A DNA stretch of 64,000 nt, taken from contig NZ_RSEJ01000009.1 of NCBI RefSeq assembly GCF_009910675.1, positions 62,001 through 126,000 on the forward strand. The letters run 5' to 3'. The notes under the pieces were generated by a model that saw only the letters and a list, made by a program, of their open reading frames with translations, was not told the origin of the DNA and searched no databases. The translations under genes were made by a program, and so were the position numbers. Origin of the DNA: Photobacterium alginatilyticum (GTDB taxonomy: Bacteria; Pseudomonadota; Gammaproteobacteria; Enterobacterales; Vibrionaceae). Of the stretch, positions 18,446 to 28,036 are shown in pieces. Every line of letters begins with the position of its first letter. Position 1 is the first letter of the stretch.

Positions 18446-19468
18446 TCAGACCGATTGAGTTATGGCTTTTAATGCCACATCAAGGCGTTGCCACTCTGAT
18501 TCATCACGCGGCAGGCCAAACCTAAGTGCATTTTTCTCATCGCACAAACGGGTTAATATGGCATGCCGACAAAGCTGTTGATGAACCATAGGTGCATCAT
18601 GCAGACAAACTGTCTGAAACAACTCTGAACCACTCACTGAAGTTGAAAAGTAGCAAGTTAGCAATGTACGCAATCGCGATGAGTGCCCCGCCAACTGTTG
18701 CCGCATCCTTCGCTGCCACTGCCGGTCAAGCAAGGCCTCGCGTGTAACCCAACGACTCGGGCCAGGAACCGTCCACGGCCCCAACTTGAGTGCAATAGCG
18801 TCAAGAAGCAGATGGTTTCCGAAAAGAAAACCGACCCGAGCACCAGCCAGGCCAAAGAATTTTCCTACCGAGCGTAGTACTACAACATTGTCCCCCAATT
18901 GCCGGCTCAGCAGGGAGTGCTGGGGGGTACAGTCAATAAACGCCTCATCGACGATTAACAGACCTTGTCTTTGCTGAAGCTGAGCTTGCCACTGCTGTAG
19001 CAACTCTAGCGGTTGCCTTACACCTGTTGGGTTATTTGGATTAATGACAACAACGACATCTGCACGTGCTAGCTCTGATTCACTCGGAGCGGTATCGTAG
19101 AACTCTATCTGCCACTTCGCCCCATTAGGTCCAATGAAATGTTGCCAGGCATGCTGATGTTCTTTGTAGCCCACCCGTGGTAATAACACGACACCAAGCT
19201 CTCCTCGCTGTGTCGCTATCACTTCAGGCAACGCCATAATGGCTGCCTGAGAACCGGCAACCGCCAGCAAAGGCTCACAGCCGTAATAACCAGCTGCCGC
19301 CTCCTCAAGTCCATCATTCAGTTCGGGAAGCCTGTTCCACACCGCTGAAGGTACCGACGTGCAAGGATAAGCAAACGGGCTGACTCCAGTTGAAAGATCC
19401 AGCCATTCGGCAACAGGTATCTGATATTGCCGAGAAAATTGCAATAAATTACCGCCATGTTCTAACAT
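18446..19468 (-). CDS. cobD: Threonine-phosphate decarboxylase-like PLP enzyme
   Basis: A fold-type I PLP enzyme of the histidinol-phosphate aminotransferase family. MLEHGGNLLQFSRQYQIP is the typical N-terminus, so ATG 19468 is chosen; that leaves a 14-bp gap to cbiB, whereas the longer frame (19525) would overlap it. Other marks are NPNNPTG (binding loop), DEAFIDCTP, and SVGKFFGLAGARVGF with the Schiff-base Lys. In cobalamin synthesis it decarboxylates L-threonine phosphate to aminopropanol phosphate for the linker added by CbiB. In other nomenclature it is called CobC. About 340 residues. Confidence 0.88.
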   Translation of the reverse strand: MLEHGGNLLQFSRQYQIPVAEWLDLSTGVSPFAYPCTSVPSAVWNRLPELNDGLEEAAAGYYGCEPLLAVAGSQAAIMALPEVIATQRGELGVVLLPRVGYKEHQHAWQHFIGPNGAKWQIEFYDTAPSESELARADVVVVINPNNPTGVRQPLELLQQWQAQLQQRQGLLIVDEAFIDCTPQHSLLSRQLGDNVVVLRSVGKFFGLAGARVGFLFGNHLLLDAIALKLGPWTVPGPSRWVTREALLDRQWQRRMRQQLAGHSSRLRTLLTCYFSTSVSGSELFQTVCLHDAPMVHQQLCRHAILTRLCDEKNALRFGLPRDESEWQRLDVALKAITQSV

Positions 19469-19482
19469 CTTGTATTGCCTGC

Positions 19483-20481
19483 TTAACCTAGTCCCAAAAG
19501 AAGTAACACTAACACCCAAACCCATGCCCCGCAGATGACCAGGCGATTGGCCTGGATGATCACCGGGTAATCGGCAAATTCACCATTGCCCATATAGATT
19601 TTCTCATGATATTTTCCGTGATAGATCGCAGGACCACCAATGGTTGTATTCAGCGCGCCGGCCCCAGCACACATCACTACCCCGCCATTGGGACTGGCAC
19701 ACAGAGTCGCTTGTTCCTGCCAGCATTTCATTGCCAGTTGCAAGTTTCCCTGAATGCCATAAGTCAGGGCAGTCAGGCGTGCCGGTATCCAGCCAAGAAA
19801 GTCATCAAGTTTAGCGGCTGCAAACCCGAAATATCGATATCGCTCATTCTTATAGCCCCACATCGCATCCAGAGTATTGGCCAGGCGAAACAGCAGCGCG
19901 CCCGGAGCACCTGCAACAACAAACCAGAATATGGCGCCGAAAACGGCATCGTTGCCATTCTCCAGCACGGATTCCACTGTCGCTGAGGTTATCTGCTTTT
20001 TGTTCATAGAGGCTGTTTCGCGACTAACAATAAAACTGATCTTTTCGCGGGCCAAAGTGATATCCCCTGCTTTGAGCGGGCGATAGATCTCGCTGGCGTG
20101 AAAAACCAAGCTGTTACCGCCAAGGGTGAAATACAACACGATCACGCTAATAAGCAGCCAGAGCCAGAATGACACTTGTGCAAGCCATACCATTAAAGCG
20201 CAAACCACTATCAAAATTGGCAACACAGCCAGACACCAAGCGGCTATTCCGACACTTCGGAGCCGTGTTTCTGGATTGCCACTATCAGTTTGTCGATTTA
20301 TCAGCAAGAACTGCTGACGGCAAACCCTTTCAACCCAGTTAGCCCAGTTACCAAAACCCACCAACGGATGAAAACGGCTTGGCTCGCCAAGAAAGCTATC
20401 CAGCGATAGTGCAGCTCCCACCGAAGCGGCGACTACAAGCAGCTCGACTTCTGTCGTCAGCAACCCTCCATCAAACCACAT
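19483..20481 (-). CDS. cbiB: Adenosylcobinamide-phosphate synthase (membrane)
   Basis: A 332-residue integral membrane protein with four to six hydrophobic segments (for example LPILIVVCALMVWLA and LWLLISVIVLYFTLGG). It has the CbiB/CobD family marks LDSFLGEPSRFHPLVGFG near residue 28 and ETVESVLENGNDAVFGAIFW-type text at about 165. It attaches the aminopropanol (phosphate) linker to the f side chain of adenosylcobyric acid at the inner membrane. The start overlaps the cobA-hemD stop by 11 bp, indicating translational coupling. The downstream cobD follows after 14 bp. Confidence 0.93.
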   Translation of the reverse strand: MWFDGGLLTTEVELLVVAASVGAALSLDSFLGEPSRFHPLVGFGNWANWVERVCRQQFLLINRQTDSGNPETRLRSVGIAAWCLAVLPILIVVCALMVWLAQVSFWLWLLISVIVLYFTLGGNSLVFHASEIYRPLKAGDITLAREKISFIVSRETASMNKKQITSATVESVLENGNDAVFGAIFWFVVAGAPGALLFRLANTLDAMWGYKNERYRYFGFAAAKLDDFLGWIPARLTALTYGIQGNLQLAMKCWQEQATLCASPNGGVVMCAGAGALNTTIGGPAIYHGKYHEKIYMGNGEFADYPVIIQANRLVICGAWVWVLVLLLLGLG

Positions 20482-21850
20482 CCAGCACCTCGTTTTTGAG
20501 CTCTAGCATCGCTTCAAAATCGGTGATAGGCAATTGCTCGTTAGGCAAGGAATTTGCCCACTCTACTGCCTCATCGTTCAATGCAATGATTACTGCTTGC
20601 GCCAATTCTGGCAGCTGAAGTAGCAAGGATTTTGCCTGGGCGACATCTTCCACAATTAACCAATCTACCTGAGGCAGCTCAACGCGCATTGGCGGATAGT
20701 GCCGGGAACCAAGACAACGCTCCATACCATGGCCACGTGAGTTGCGCTTGGCTCCAACCGGGGCCGACAGCACTGCCCGATTGTAAATGCCAGCATCAGA
20801 AGAAGACTCGACAACAATACCTCGGTGTTTCAGAGCTTGCGCCACAGCCGGGTTCTCGGCACTAATAGGCATTGAGTAACGGCGAATATCCCATTGATGA
20901 GCAAGCAACCCTTGCCACCACAGAGTCACCGAAGCCACATCGGCAAAAGACAGTGCCGAGTATTGGCATAGCTCTGTCAGCAGAGCCTGGTCGACAAAAC
21001 TTACCAGCTGTGGCTCAGGAGCCTTGAAAATTTCTGCGCCTGATGATTTCAATTTATCAAGGCCTGAGTAGTGACCACATAGCAACACGCGGCTGCCTGA
21101 GAGCGGTATTCTTTGGCGCCATGCCAGCTCGTCTAGCACATTGACAACATTTCCCATGACAACCAGTGCCGGAGCATGATTATCGAGCGCCAGTACCTGA
21201 TCACCTATGGTCGCCAGACTCCCCTTGGTCACAGTGTGGCTGGCGCAAGTGGCCGAGGAGATATGCACAACCGGTGTTGTCGGACAGCGCCCCTGCCCAA
21301 TTAATCGTTCTGCATGCTGTGCAAGTTTCTTTGCCCCCATATAAAGGACAAGCGTCCCGCTTGACTGGCCGAGAGCCGCCCATGAAGACAGCGACTTGGA
21401 ACCTTGATGGCCGCTGGCAAAGGTCACATCGGAAGCAATACCTGCACTTGTTAAGGGGAACCCTGAATAGGCTGCGGCCCCCAGAGCTGCTGTAATACCC
21501 GGAACGATTTCATAATCGATGCCATGCTCTTTCAAATTACGGCACTCTTCCGTGGTGCGACCAAAGATACACGGATCGCCCGCTTTTAATCTCAGAACCT
21601 GTTTGCCCTGCTTTGCAAAATTAATCACCTCGGGGTGCATACCATAATCAATATGGCAATGGCGGTATCCCCGATAGCCAACTTCAAACAACTCAACATG
21701 ATCGGGAATGCTGGCTAAAATGCCCGGGCTAACAAGCTTGTCGTAACACACCACATCACACCGATGCATTAAGTCGAAAGCACGGCGTGTTAATAAATCA
21801 GGATCGCCCGGCCCCGCGCCGACCAAAAATACCTTACCTACACTCATCAC
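20471..21850 (-). CDS. cobA: Uroporphyrinogen-III C-methyltransferase fused to a diverged HemD-like domain
   Basis: 459 residues in two parts. Residues 1-245 form a complete SUMT: VGAGPGDPDLLT, GYRGYRH, LKAGDPCIFGRTTEE and IVPGITAALGAAAYSGFPLT. It makes precorrin-2 from uroporphyrinogen III with SAM. Residues about 250-459 begin GSRVLLCGHYSGLDKLKSSG and continue with a layout like uroporphyrinogen-III synthase (HemD), but strongly diverged, so activity of this half is uncertain. Such CobA-HemD fusions are known in Firmicutes cobalamin operons. It overlaps cbiF and cbiB at its two ends. Confidence 0.88.
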   Translation of the reverse strand: MMSVGKVFLVGAGPGDPDLLTRRAFDLMHRCDVVCYDKLVSPGILASIPDHVELFEVGYRGYRHCHIDYGMHPEVINFAKQGKQVLRLKAGDPCIFGRTTEECRNLKEHGIDYEIVPGITAALGAAAYSGFPLTSAGIASDVTFASGHQGSKSLSSWAALGQSSGTLVLYMGAKKLAQHAERLIGQGRCPTTPVVHISSATCASHTVTKGSLATIGDQVLALDNHAPALVVMGNVVNVLDELAWRQRIPLSGSRVLLCGHYSGLDKLKSSGAEIFKAPEPQLVSFVDQALLTELCQYSALSFADVASVTLWWQGLLAHQWDIRRYSMPISAENPAVAQALKHRGIVVESSSDAGIYNRAVLSAPVGAKRNSRGHGMERCLGSRHYPPMRVELPQVDWLIVEDVAQAKSLLLQLPELAQAVIIALNDEAVEWANSLPNEQLPITDFEAMLELKNEVLDVV

Positions 21851-22670
21851 AATGCCCCGGTATAGCAGTCTGATCAGCCGTTGCTCCGTTATCTACAGTA
21901 ACGACATCATTGACGACTGTTGCTTTGCGGCAGGCATGAGAAAACGCCGGATCATAAAGCTTAGAGTCAGCAAATTCTTCAATGGCAAACACTTTGCTGA
22001 TAATAATCATTGCCGTCGAACGGATTTTTGCCTGATGCATTTTATCTGCTATATCCGCCAAAGTACCGCGAACAATACGCTGCTCCGGGTGAGAGGCCTT
22101 TTCAACCACAACGACCGGCCATGTTACGGGATAGACCTCTTCAAGCTCACGCACCACCTTGCGGATCAGTGTGGCACTGAGGAACAAACACAGAGTTGCT
22201 TCATGCGCTGCCAGAGATTTGAGATTCTCCTTTTCAGGAACAGGCGTTCGACCCGAGGCACGGCTGAGAATAATCGTCTGACACTGCTCCGGAATTGTCA
22301 GCTCCTGACCAAGTGCTGCAGCGGCAGCCTGAAACGATGACACACCGGGTATCACCTTCCAGTCAATACCCAGCGCTTTCAAACGGCGGGTTTGCTCGGC
22401 CAGCGAAGAATAAATTGATAAATCCCCCGTTTGCACACGCGCGACATCCAGACCCTGCTCGAAAGCATTGACGTACACTTGCGTTATCTCGTCAAGATCC
22501 ATATCAGCAGAATTGAGGACCAAGGCATCTGGCCGCGCCCTGTCAATAACTGCTTTGGGAACCAGGCTGCCGGTATAAAGAACGACAGGACAGGATTCAA
22601 CCAACTTCGCTCCCTTTACCGTGATCAAGTCCGGATCACCCGGCCCTGCGCCAATAAAATACACAGTCAT
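21834..22670 (-). CDS. cbiF: Cobalt-precorrin-4 C11-methyltransferase
   Basis: 278 residues of the tetrapyrrole methylase family. FIGAGPGDPDLITVKGAK at the N-terminus, VLYTGSLVPKAV, VQTGDLSIYSSLAEQ and VIPGVSSFQAAAAALG are the CbiF/CobM signatures. It methylates C-11 with SAM. The C-terminal 30 residues extend past the usual end and overlap the cobA start by up to 17 bp. Start ATG 22670, 11 bp after cbiH. Confidence 0.94.
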   Translation of the reverse strand: MTVYFIGAGPGDPDLITVKGAKLVESCPVVLYTGSLVPKAVIDRARPDALVLNSADMDLDEITQVYVNAFEQGLDVARVQTGDLSIYSSLAEQTRRLKALGIDWKVIPGVSSFQAAAAALGQELTIPEQCQTIILSRASGRTPVPEKENLKSLAAHEATLCLFLSATLIRKVVRELEEVYPVTWPVVVVEKASHPEQRIVRGTLADIADKMHQAKIRSTAMIIISKVFAIEEFADSKLYDPAFSHACRKATVVNDVVTVDNGATADQTAIPGHCDECR

Positions 22671-22681
22671 CGTTTTCTCCG

Positions 22682-23506
22682 TTATTCTCTTTCTGCATTA
22701 TCGACTGCAAGTGCATGCCCGCGCTTCTGTCCGGGCAAAGTCACCCCATCATCAAGCTGATATTTGTTCCGGTATCCACGCGGGGTAACAATCCAGTCTT
22801 GATACAGGAAACTACTGCTATTTCCGACGATCACAGCCGCATTCATCCCGAAATCCAGCTCGGTAAATCGATCAAGGGTGGTCAGATTCACCTGCTGCTC
22901 ATCACGATAAGCGGCATTCACCACAGCGACGGGAGTTGTCGGCTCGCGGTATGCCAACAAAATGCGCTGCGCATGTTCAATATGGCTTTTTCGTTTGCGT
23001 GAACGGGGATTATAAAACGTGATAGCAAAGTCAGCTTCGGCTGCAGCATGGATCCGTTTTTCGATTACCGGCCAAGGCGTGAGCAAGTCCGACAATGAAA
23101 TCGTACAGCTATCATGACCAAGCGGCGCACCAACCAAAGAGGCACAGGCATTGGCCGCCGTAATACCGGGAATTATCTCTATCTGAGGTCCCTGCTCATC
23201 ACTCCATCCTTGCTCCGTCAGCAGCTCGAGTACCAAGGGGGCCATCGCATACATCCCTGCATCACCAGAACAAACCAACACCACGTCACGCCCGGCTTTT
23301 GCCTGTGCAACCGCTGCGGCGGCTCTATCCCACTCTCGAGTCATTCCGCTTTGGATCACCTCTTGGCGTTCGATAAGCTCCTGTATTAGCTCCACATACG
23401 CCTTATAACCGGCAACAACATCGGCATCGACAATGGCCTGTCTGGCTCGTAACGACATAAGATCCAAACTGCCGGGCCCAAGCCCGACCAGAGTTAGCTT
23501 AGCCAT
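22682..23506 (-). CDS. cbiH: Cobalt-precorrin-3B C17-methyltransferase
   Basis: A tetrapyrrole methylase that methylates C-17 and contracts the ring. LTLVGLGPGSLDLMSLRA opens the protein, followed by VVAGYKAYVELI, VCSGDAGMYAMAPLVLE, IIPGITAANACASLVGAPL and YNPRSRKRKSH, all typical of CbiH/CobJ. ATG 23506 with a GAGG site is chosen over a frame starting at 23554; this gives an 8-bp overlap with cbiK and the normal N-terminus. About 274 residues. Confidence 0.94.
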   Translation of the reverse strand: MAKLTLVGLGPGSLDLMSLRARQAIVDADVVAGYKAYVELIQELIERQEVIQSGMTREWDRAAAAVAQAKAGRDVVLVCSGDAGMYAMAPLVLELLTEQGWSDEQGPQIEIIPGITAANACASLVGAPLGHDSCTISLSDLLTPWPVIEKRIHAAAEADFAITFYNPRSRKRKSHIEHAQRILLAYREPTTPVAVVNAAYRDEQQVNLTTLDRFTELDFGMNAAVIVGNSSSFLYQDWIVTPRGYRNKYQLDDGVTLPGQKRGHALAVDNAERE

Positions 23507-24371
23507 ATGACACCTCAGATTCTGGTGCCCGCAAACGAATAAGTCCTTCTTCAACTTGCTGCTCTAACACTGAAATCAACTCAGGAAAATCCAACAAACA
23601 AAAGCGGTCACCGCTAATCGGCTCTGCCAGGGAAACATCAAAGCTGCTCTCCAGAGATTGCTTAATCTCGACCAGGTCATTAACGAAGTGATTTCCTGAT
23701 ACTAACAACAACGGGATCAAACGCAGCTTTGGCTTAATCGCGTATTCATTACGAGATGAAGCCTGTTGTCCAACCGCCAGCATTTCCTGTGACAATGAAT
23801 CGGCGATCAGACGGAATGGCCATGCCCCTTCGAGTGAACAGGTAAAGTTCTTCGCTGATAACTTCGTCAGCATACTGTCACAGTACTGGATAGCCTGATG
23901 CCCCGGGTTATCCAGTAGCGGAGCACCATGATGAATAAACAGATTTGCATCACTCCCTTGGGCAAAACGATTGCTCAGCGCCGCCAGAATGGCACTGGCA
24001 TGCAAGGTGTGATGCATGATTGCCGGCGTATGCTCAATGCTGGCTAGCGAGAACTGACGGAAGCCTTCCACCATCTTAGATAATTGCAAATGTTCATCTG
24101 TCGGGAACATATAACAGGAAACCACCAGAATATGCCGATACCCCTCCATATCCAGATCTGCCAACACCTGCGGCAGACTTTGGTAATGCTCTCCATGCTG
24201 ACCCAGCTTTTTAATCACCATCTTTGAACTAAAGGCAAGTTTTACCGTACAGCTCGGATAACGTTCGGCCAGTCGCTGTTGCAAAGCCAAATAACGTTGT
24301 TGCTCGACTACCGAGCCAAAGCAGCTTAAGACAATAGCCGTCCCTTTGTTATGGTGCCTCAATCGTTTCAT
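23499..24371 (-). CDS. cbiK: Sirohydrochlorin cobaltochelatase, CbiK type
   Basis: The 290-residue protein resembles Salmonella CbiK, the class II chelatase that inserts cobalt early in the anaerobic route. AIVLSCFGS corresponds to the start of the fold, FIHHGAPL (about 146) supplies one metal-site His, and LLLVSGNHFVNDL (about 223) supplies the second (family motif G-D-H-x-x-N-D). KMVIKKLGQ matches the family's I-I-R-K-L segment. Its start overlaps the cbiG stop as ATGA. Choice of CbiK over the smaller CbiX is supported by length and both His motifs. Confidence 0.87.
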   Translation of the reverse strand: MKRLRHHNKGTAIVLSCFGSVVEQQRYLALQQRLAERYPSCTVKLAFSSKMVIKKLGQHGEHYQSLPQVLADLDMEGYRHILVVSCYMFPTDEHLQLSKMVEGFRQFSLASIEHTPAIMHHTLHASAILAALSNRFAQGSDANLFIHHGAPLLDNPGHQAIQYCDSMLTKLSAKNFTCSLEGAWPFRLIADSLSQEMLAVGQQASSRNEYAIKPKLRLIPLLLVSGNHFVNDLVEIKQSLESSFDVSLAEPISGDRFCLLDFPELISVLEQQVEEGLIRLRAPESEVSYG

Positions 24372-25993
24372 TGTGTTGCCAATCCTTGTGAATTATTAAT
24401 TATCTCGTCTCGGGTGATCGGCTTTGCCGCATCTATGGCGGCGAAGTATTCCGGCTCCAAAACAGAACTCAGCGGTACGCGATCAGCCAGTGCCAGGAAC
24501 AACCGGCGCCACTGGGTCAGCGTCAGGTTTTCAACATTCCGCAGCCAGCACCCGTTGTTGACTGGCACCTCGTGGCTTTCAAGCCGCTCGTAAACCACCA
24601 TCGTGGCGCGATTGCGACATGCTCCCGCACATTGAGTCCTGCTCAGTTTGATGCGGTTGTTGCCGCTGGCAAGCCCCATCTCCTTGATAAGAGAGCGAAG
24701 TTCATGCGTGAGGTTTTTACTGCCTTCCTTGCTGCACCGCCCGCCTTCGCACAGCAATAAGTGATGCCGGTGATACAACATCGGCCGGTCTAAATCGACA
24801 TGCTTGGGTTTGCATTGATATCCTTTTACCACCTCACTGCCATGGGCATTTATTTTGCTCTTCTGCCCAAGCCAGTTTTTCCAGTTGTGTTTCGAGAGCG
24901 CTTCTTCATGCTCGATTCGACAGCACGACACAGTGACGTTGTAACCACCCAGCTTGAACTTCCATTTTGGCACTAGCAACTTTTTGGTTTGGCTATGCTT
25001 CAATGCCGCCGCTTCGGCAACCGATGCAACACCAGTCACCTTCTCGACGTAGGGCGATGGATTTTCGATCCCTTTGACATCACGCAACTGTTCCGCGCTG
25101 TAGGTCACAAAGGGCCATTGTTGCTGTTGGGAATAGGCCAGCAAACCTGCTTCATCAGCCTTCAGCTCGATACTGGCCATCGCTGATACGCTATCAATGG
25201 AAAGGTTATTTTCAGCCAGGAATCTGTCGATACCGGCCTGAATTGTCGATAACGGAGTGTTACGGTCGCAACCGACTCCTAGCACCAATGACTTAGGCCG
25301 CCATAAAACAGCTTTATGCTGCCAATGTTCATAGTGATCTGGCTCTCTCCGGTCGCTAATAAGCACCAGCCCCTGCCACAGTTCGTTATCAACTTCGGCT
25401 AATTGATCATGGCAATATATGTGCTTCGGCATGGTACGTTTATAGGGCCACCAACTTCTCTCGCCCGCCTGCTGTACCACCAGAACAGGTCTATCATTGA
25501 CGACTGCCGCAGAAACCGAAGTGATTGCTGCCTCGCACTGGGGATCCAGTACCCAGCCAAACGGTGCTCCCACCATATCAACCGACAGAGTATTGGCGGC
25601 ATCTGATGCAGTTGTCACAATCGGCGTGGCTTTAAGAATTTGTGCCACACGCTGTGCCATCGTGTTAGCGCCACCACGGTGACCAGATAACATTGGGATC
25701 GCGAACTGACCTTGGTCATCAACACAGATCACTGCAGGGTCTTGGCGTTTATCCGTCAGCAACGGTGCCATTATGCGGCTGACAATGCCTGTCGCAAAAA
25801 TACAAATATGGCAATCGTAATGGTGGAAATTCGGTGCGATAAACTCAGCCAACGGTAGGGGCAGCAATGATGCAGAGGCACACTCTTCAAGCCCGGCCTC
25901 GCTGACGAAAACATCGGCAAAAGGTAATTCCCGGTGCAACCGCTGCGCTTGTCTGGCACCATTGAGGGTGATCGCATAAATAGCTATTCTCAT
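24368..25993 (-). CDS. cbiG: Cobalt-precorrin-5A hydrolase fused to a [2Fe-2S] thioredoxin-like ferredoxin domain
   Basis: 541 residues. The N-terminal part (about 1-355) is CbiG: IFATGIVSRIMAPLL, SGHRGGANTMAQRVA, LVLGVGCDRNTP, SIELKADEAGLLAYS and GVASVAEAAAL. It opens the lactone and releases acetaldehyde. The C-terminal part (about 410-490) has LLLCEGGRCSKEGSKNLTH and SRTQCAGACRNRATM, a C-x4-C and C-x3-C spacing typical of thioredoxin-like [2Fe-2S] ferredoxins. Such ferredoxins occur near cobalt chelatases and corrin reductases. ATG 25993 overlaps the cbiL stop as ATGA and is preferred to a longer frame at 26014. Confidence 0.9.
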   Translation of the reverse strand: MRIAIYAITLNGARQAQRLHRELPFADVFVSEAGLEECASASLLPLPLAEFIAPNFHHYDCHICIFATGIVSRIMAPLLTDKRQDPAVICVDDQGQFAIPMLSGHRGGANTMAQRVAQILKATPIVTTASDAANTLSVDMVGAPFGWVLDPQCEAAITSVSAAVVNDRPVLVVQQAGERSWWPYKRTMPKHIYCHDQLAEVDNELWQGLVLISDRREPDHYEHWQHKAVLWRPKSLVLGVGCDRNTPLSTIQAGIDRFLAENNLSIDSVSAMASIELKADEAGLLAYSQQQQWPFVTYSAEQLRDVKGIENPSPYVEKVTGVASVAEAAALKHSQTKKLLVPKWKFKLGGYNVTVSCCRIEHEEALSKHNWKNWLGQKSKINAHGSEVVKGYQCKPKHVDLDRPMLYHRHHLLLCEGGRCSKEGSKNLTHELRSLIKEMGLASGNNRIKLSRTQCAGACRNRATMVVYERLESHEVPVNNGCWLRNVENLTLTQWRRLFLALADRVPLSSVLEPEYFAAIDAAKPITRDEIINNSQGLATQ

Positions 25994-26784
25994 AAAGCAT
26001 TCACCCCTGCCCACTCAGAGACACTTTTTTGCCGGGATCCTCTCAAAATGCCCCGGCGGCTTCGGATAGACAACTGAACCATTGAAAAGTAGCGATGCTC
26101 GGCTGGTACCTGTCGAAGATCATGATAGATTTCCTGCTTATCCATCGTGGCGTGAGATACATAGGTTGCACAATCCAGCAACCCCATCTCCTCCAGCATC
26201 GCCGTCAGTTCAGGGATCACCCGGCCCGCCTTAATCAACATGATAGTGTCGAACTCGACCATCAGACGAGGCAGACATTCCATGCCGTAGGTTGCCGGCA
26301 CCACACAAAACCGTTCCTGACCATCTGCCAGCGGGATCTTTGTCTGAGACGGAATCGCGGTAATTGACGTAATCCCGGGAACAATTTCAGGCTCCAACTG
26401 AGGCATGAGCTCGCAGAGCTCTTCCTGAACATAGGCCCAAGTGCTAAATACAGACGGATCGCCTTCTGTCACAAACACTACCTTTTTTCCGGCTTTGACA
26501 TGATCCGCAATTTGCAATGCCGCATGACGCCATGCAGGAACATTTACCGAAGCATCGCGAGTCATCGGAAAATGCAAAAAACAGCGCTCAGCCGCTAGCT
26601 CGTCTTCTTTAATCGCACCAGTCACTATCTGCCAGGCAAAAGAATCTCCCTTACCCAAGGTTTTTTCTGGAATCGCTATCACATCAGCCTGTTGCAATAA
26701 TCTAACTGCCTTGAGGGTAAGCAGTTCGCTGTCTCCGGTGCCGACACCGACAGCAAATAATTGACCAGCAGAGTTATTGTTCAT
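25990..26784 (-). CDS. cbiL: Cobalt-precorrin-2 C20-methyltransferase
   Basis: 264 residues, tetrapyrrole methylase family. FAVGVGTGDSELLTLKAVRLL and IAIPEKTLGKG are the CbiL/CobI N-terminal marks. VVFVTEGDPSVFSTWAYV and EIVPGITSITAIPSQTKIPLA follow. It uses SAM to methylate C-20. The start overlaps the cbiET stop by 11 bp; the stop overlaps cbiG by 4 bp. Confidence 0.94.
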   Translation of the reverse strand: MNNNSAGQLFAVGVGTGDSELLTLKAVRLLQQADVIAIPEKTLGKGDSFAWQIVTGAIKEDELAAERCFLHFPMTRDASVNVPAWRHAALQIADHVKAGKKVVFVTEGDPSVFSTWAYVQEELCELMPQLEPEIVPGITSITAIPSQTKIPLADGQERFCVVPATYGMECLPRLMVEFDTIMLIKAGRVIPELTAMLEEMGLLDCATYVSHATMDKQEIYHDLRQVPAEHRYFSMVQLSIRSRRGILRGSRQKSVSEWAGVNAL

Positions 26785-28036
26785 TGTTATTACCTTGTAG
26801 CGTCACTGACTTATTAAATATGAAAAGATGGATCGGGTTTTCAGCCTGATATCGGGTGTAATGTGCCAGAGGGACCCCTTGAGAGACTGAAGCAAGCTGC
26901 ACTTTCGGGTTGAGCCGGTTTAGTTTGCTCCATTGATGAATTTCAACAACAGAGTCAATAGTAACGGCAGTCACTACCAACACCCCTTGTTCAGTTAACT
27001 GCTGCCAGCAATGCGATAATATGTCGCCCATCGCCCCGCGTGTTCCGCCGACAAATACCGCATCAGGCACAGGCAAACCCGCCAGAGCCTCTGGCGCTCT
27101 CCCTTTTAACAAAGTGACATTGTCGGTGCCGTGGCCAGCGATATTCGCCTCGATGGCTGGGTAACAGGCCTCGTTACATTCGACCGTATAAACACTCCCC
27201 TGCCAGCACTGCTTGGCGGCCTCAATTGCAATCGAACCCGACCCCGTGCCGATATCCCAAACAGTGGTAGCAGGTCGAAGCCTCATTTCTGCCAGAGCCA
27301 AATGCCGAACTGGTTGCTTGGTAATCAAGCCTCGCTGCGGCATGCGCTTCTCAAAGGCATCATCATCGGCAAACTGGCCGTACTCTCCCCAGAACCCAGG
27401 CGCTGTTCGTTCAGCAATGATTACATTCAACGGATCAAACTCATCTCCTGACAGTTCGGCCAGCTCTGCCACACGATATACAGTAATGCGTTCACCCGGA
27501 GCCCCAAGTTGCTCACAAACACTGAGCTGCCATGAGGTTTCTCTGTAATGCAGCAAATGTTGCGCAATTACCGATGGTGTATTGGTACTATCCGTCAGTA
27601 TCACGAACAAATCACCCTGCTGCAGCTGACAAACCAAACCTGCCATTTTCCGGCCATGCAGCGACAGACTGCGGGCATCCTGCCAGGGCAGTCCCAGACG
27701 AGAGAAAGCCAACTGCATGGAAGAGGGTGAAGGAATGAAGCACAACTCACGCAGATCGAATTGTTTTCTCAAGGTACTACCAATGCCATAGAACAGCGGA
27801 TCCCCCGAAGCAAGAACAACGACCTCCCCCTCTTCACTCTCATCGATAAGCTGGTTAAGCCAAGGTCTGAACCCATTGTCCATTGGCAGTAAACGACCTT
27901 TAAACTGGGGAAACCAATGCAACAGACGAGGATGCCCGGCGAGCACCCTGGCTTGGGCAACGGCATTGACAGCACGACTTGTAAGACTTATACAGCCATC
28001 TTCCGGCACACCGACAATAGTTATGGCTGCAGTCAT
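26774..28036 (-). CDS. cbiET: Cobalt-precorrin-7 C5-/C15-methyltransferase (CbiE-CbiT fusion)
   Basis: A 420-residue bifunctional enzyme like CobL. Residues 1-205 are CbiE (ITIVGVPEDGCISLTSRA, VVLASGDPLFYGIGSTL, FIPSPSSMQLAFSRLGLPW). Residues about 225-420 are the Rossmann methyltransferase CbiT (RGLITKQPVRHLALAEMRL, VWDIGTGSGSIAIEAA, DAVFVGGTRGAM), which also decarboxylates the acetate chain. The ATG overlaps the cbiC stop by 4 bp. Confidence 0.95.
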   Translation of the reverse strand: MTAAITIVGVPEDGCISLTSRAVNAVAQARVLAGHPRLLHWFPQFKGRLLPMDNGFRPWLNQLIDESEEGEVVVLASGDPLFYGIGSTLRKQFDLRELCFIPSPSSMQLAFSRLGLPWQDARSLSLHGRKMAGLVCQLQQGDLFVILTDSTNTPSVIAQHLLHYRETSWQLSVCEQLGAPGERITVYRVAELAELSGDEFDPLNVIIAERTAPGFWGEYGQFADDDAFEKRMPQRGLITKQPVRHLALAEMRLRPATTVWDIGTGSGSIAIEAAKQCWQGSVYTVECNEACYPAIEANIAGHGTDNVTLLKGRAPEALAGLPVPDAVFVGGTRGAMGDILSHCWQQLTEQGVLVVTAVTIDSVVEIHQWSKLNRLNPKVQLASVSQGVPLAHYTRYQAENPIHLFIFNKSVTLQGNNNEQ

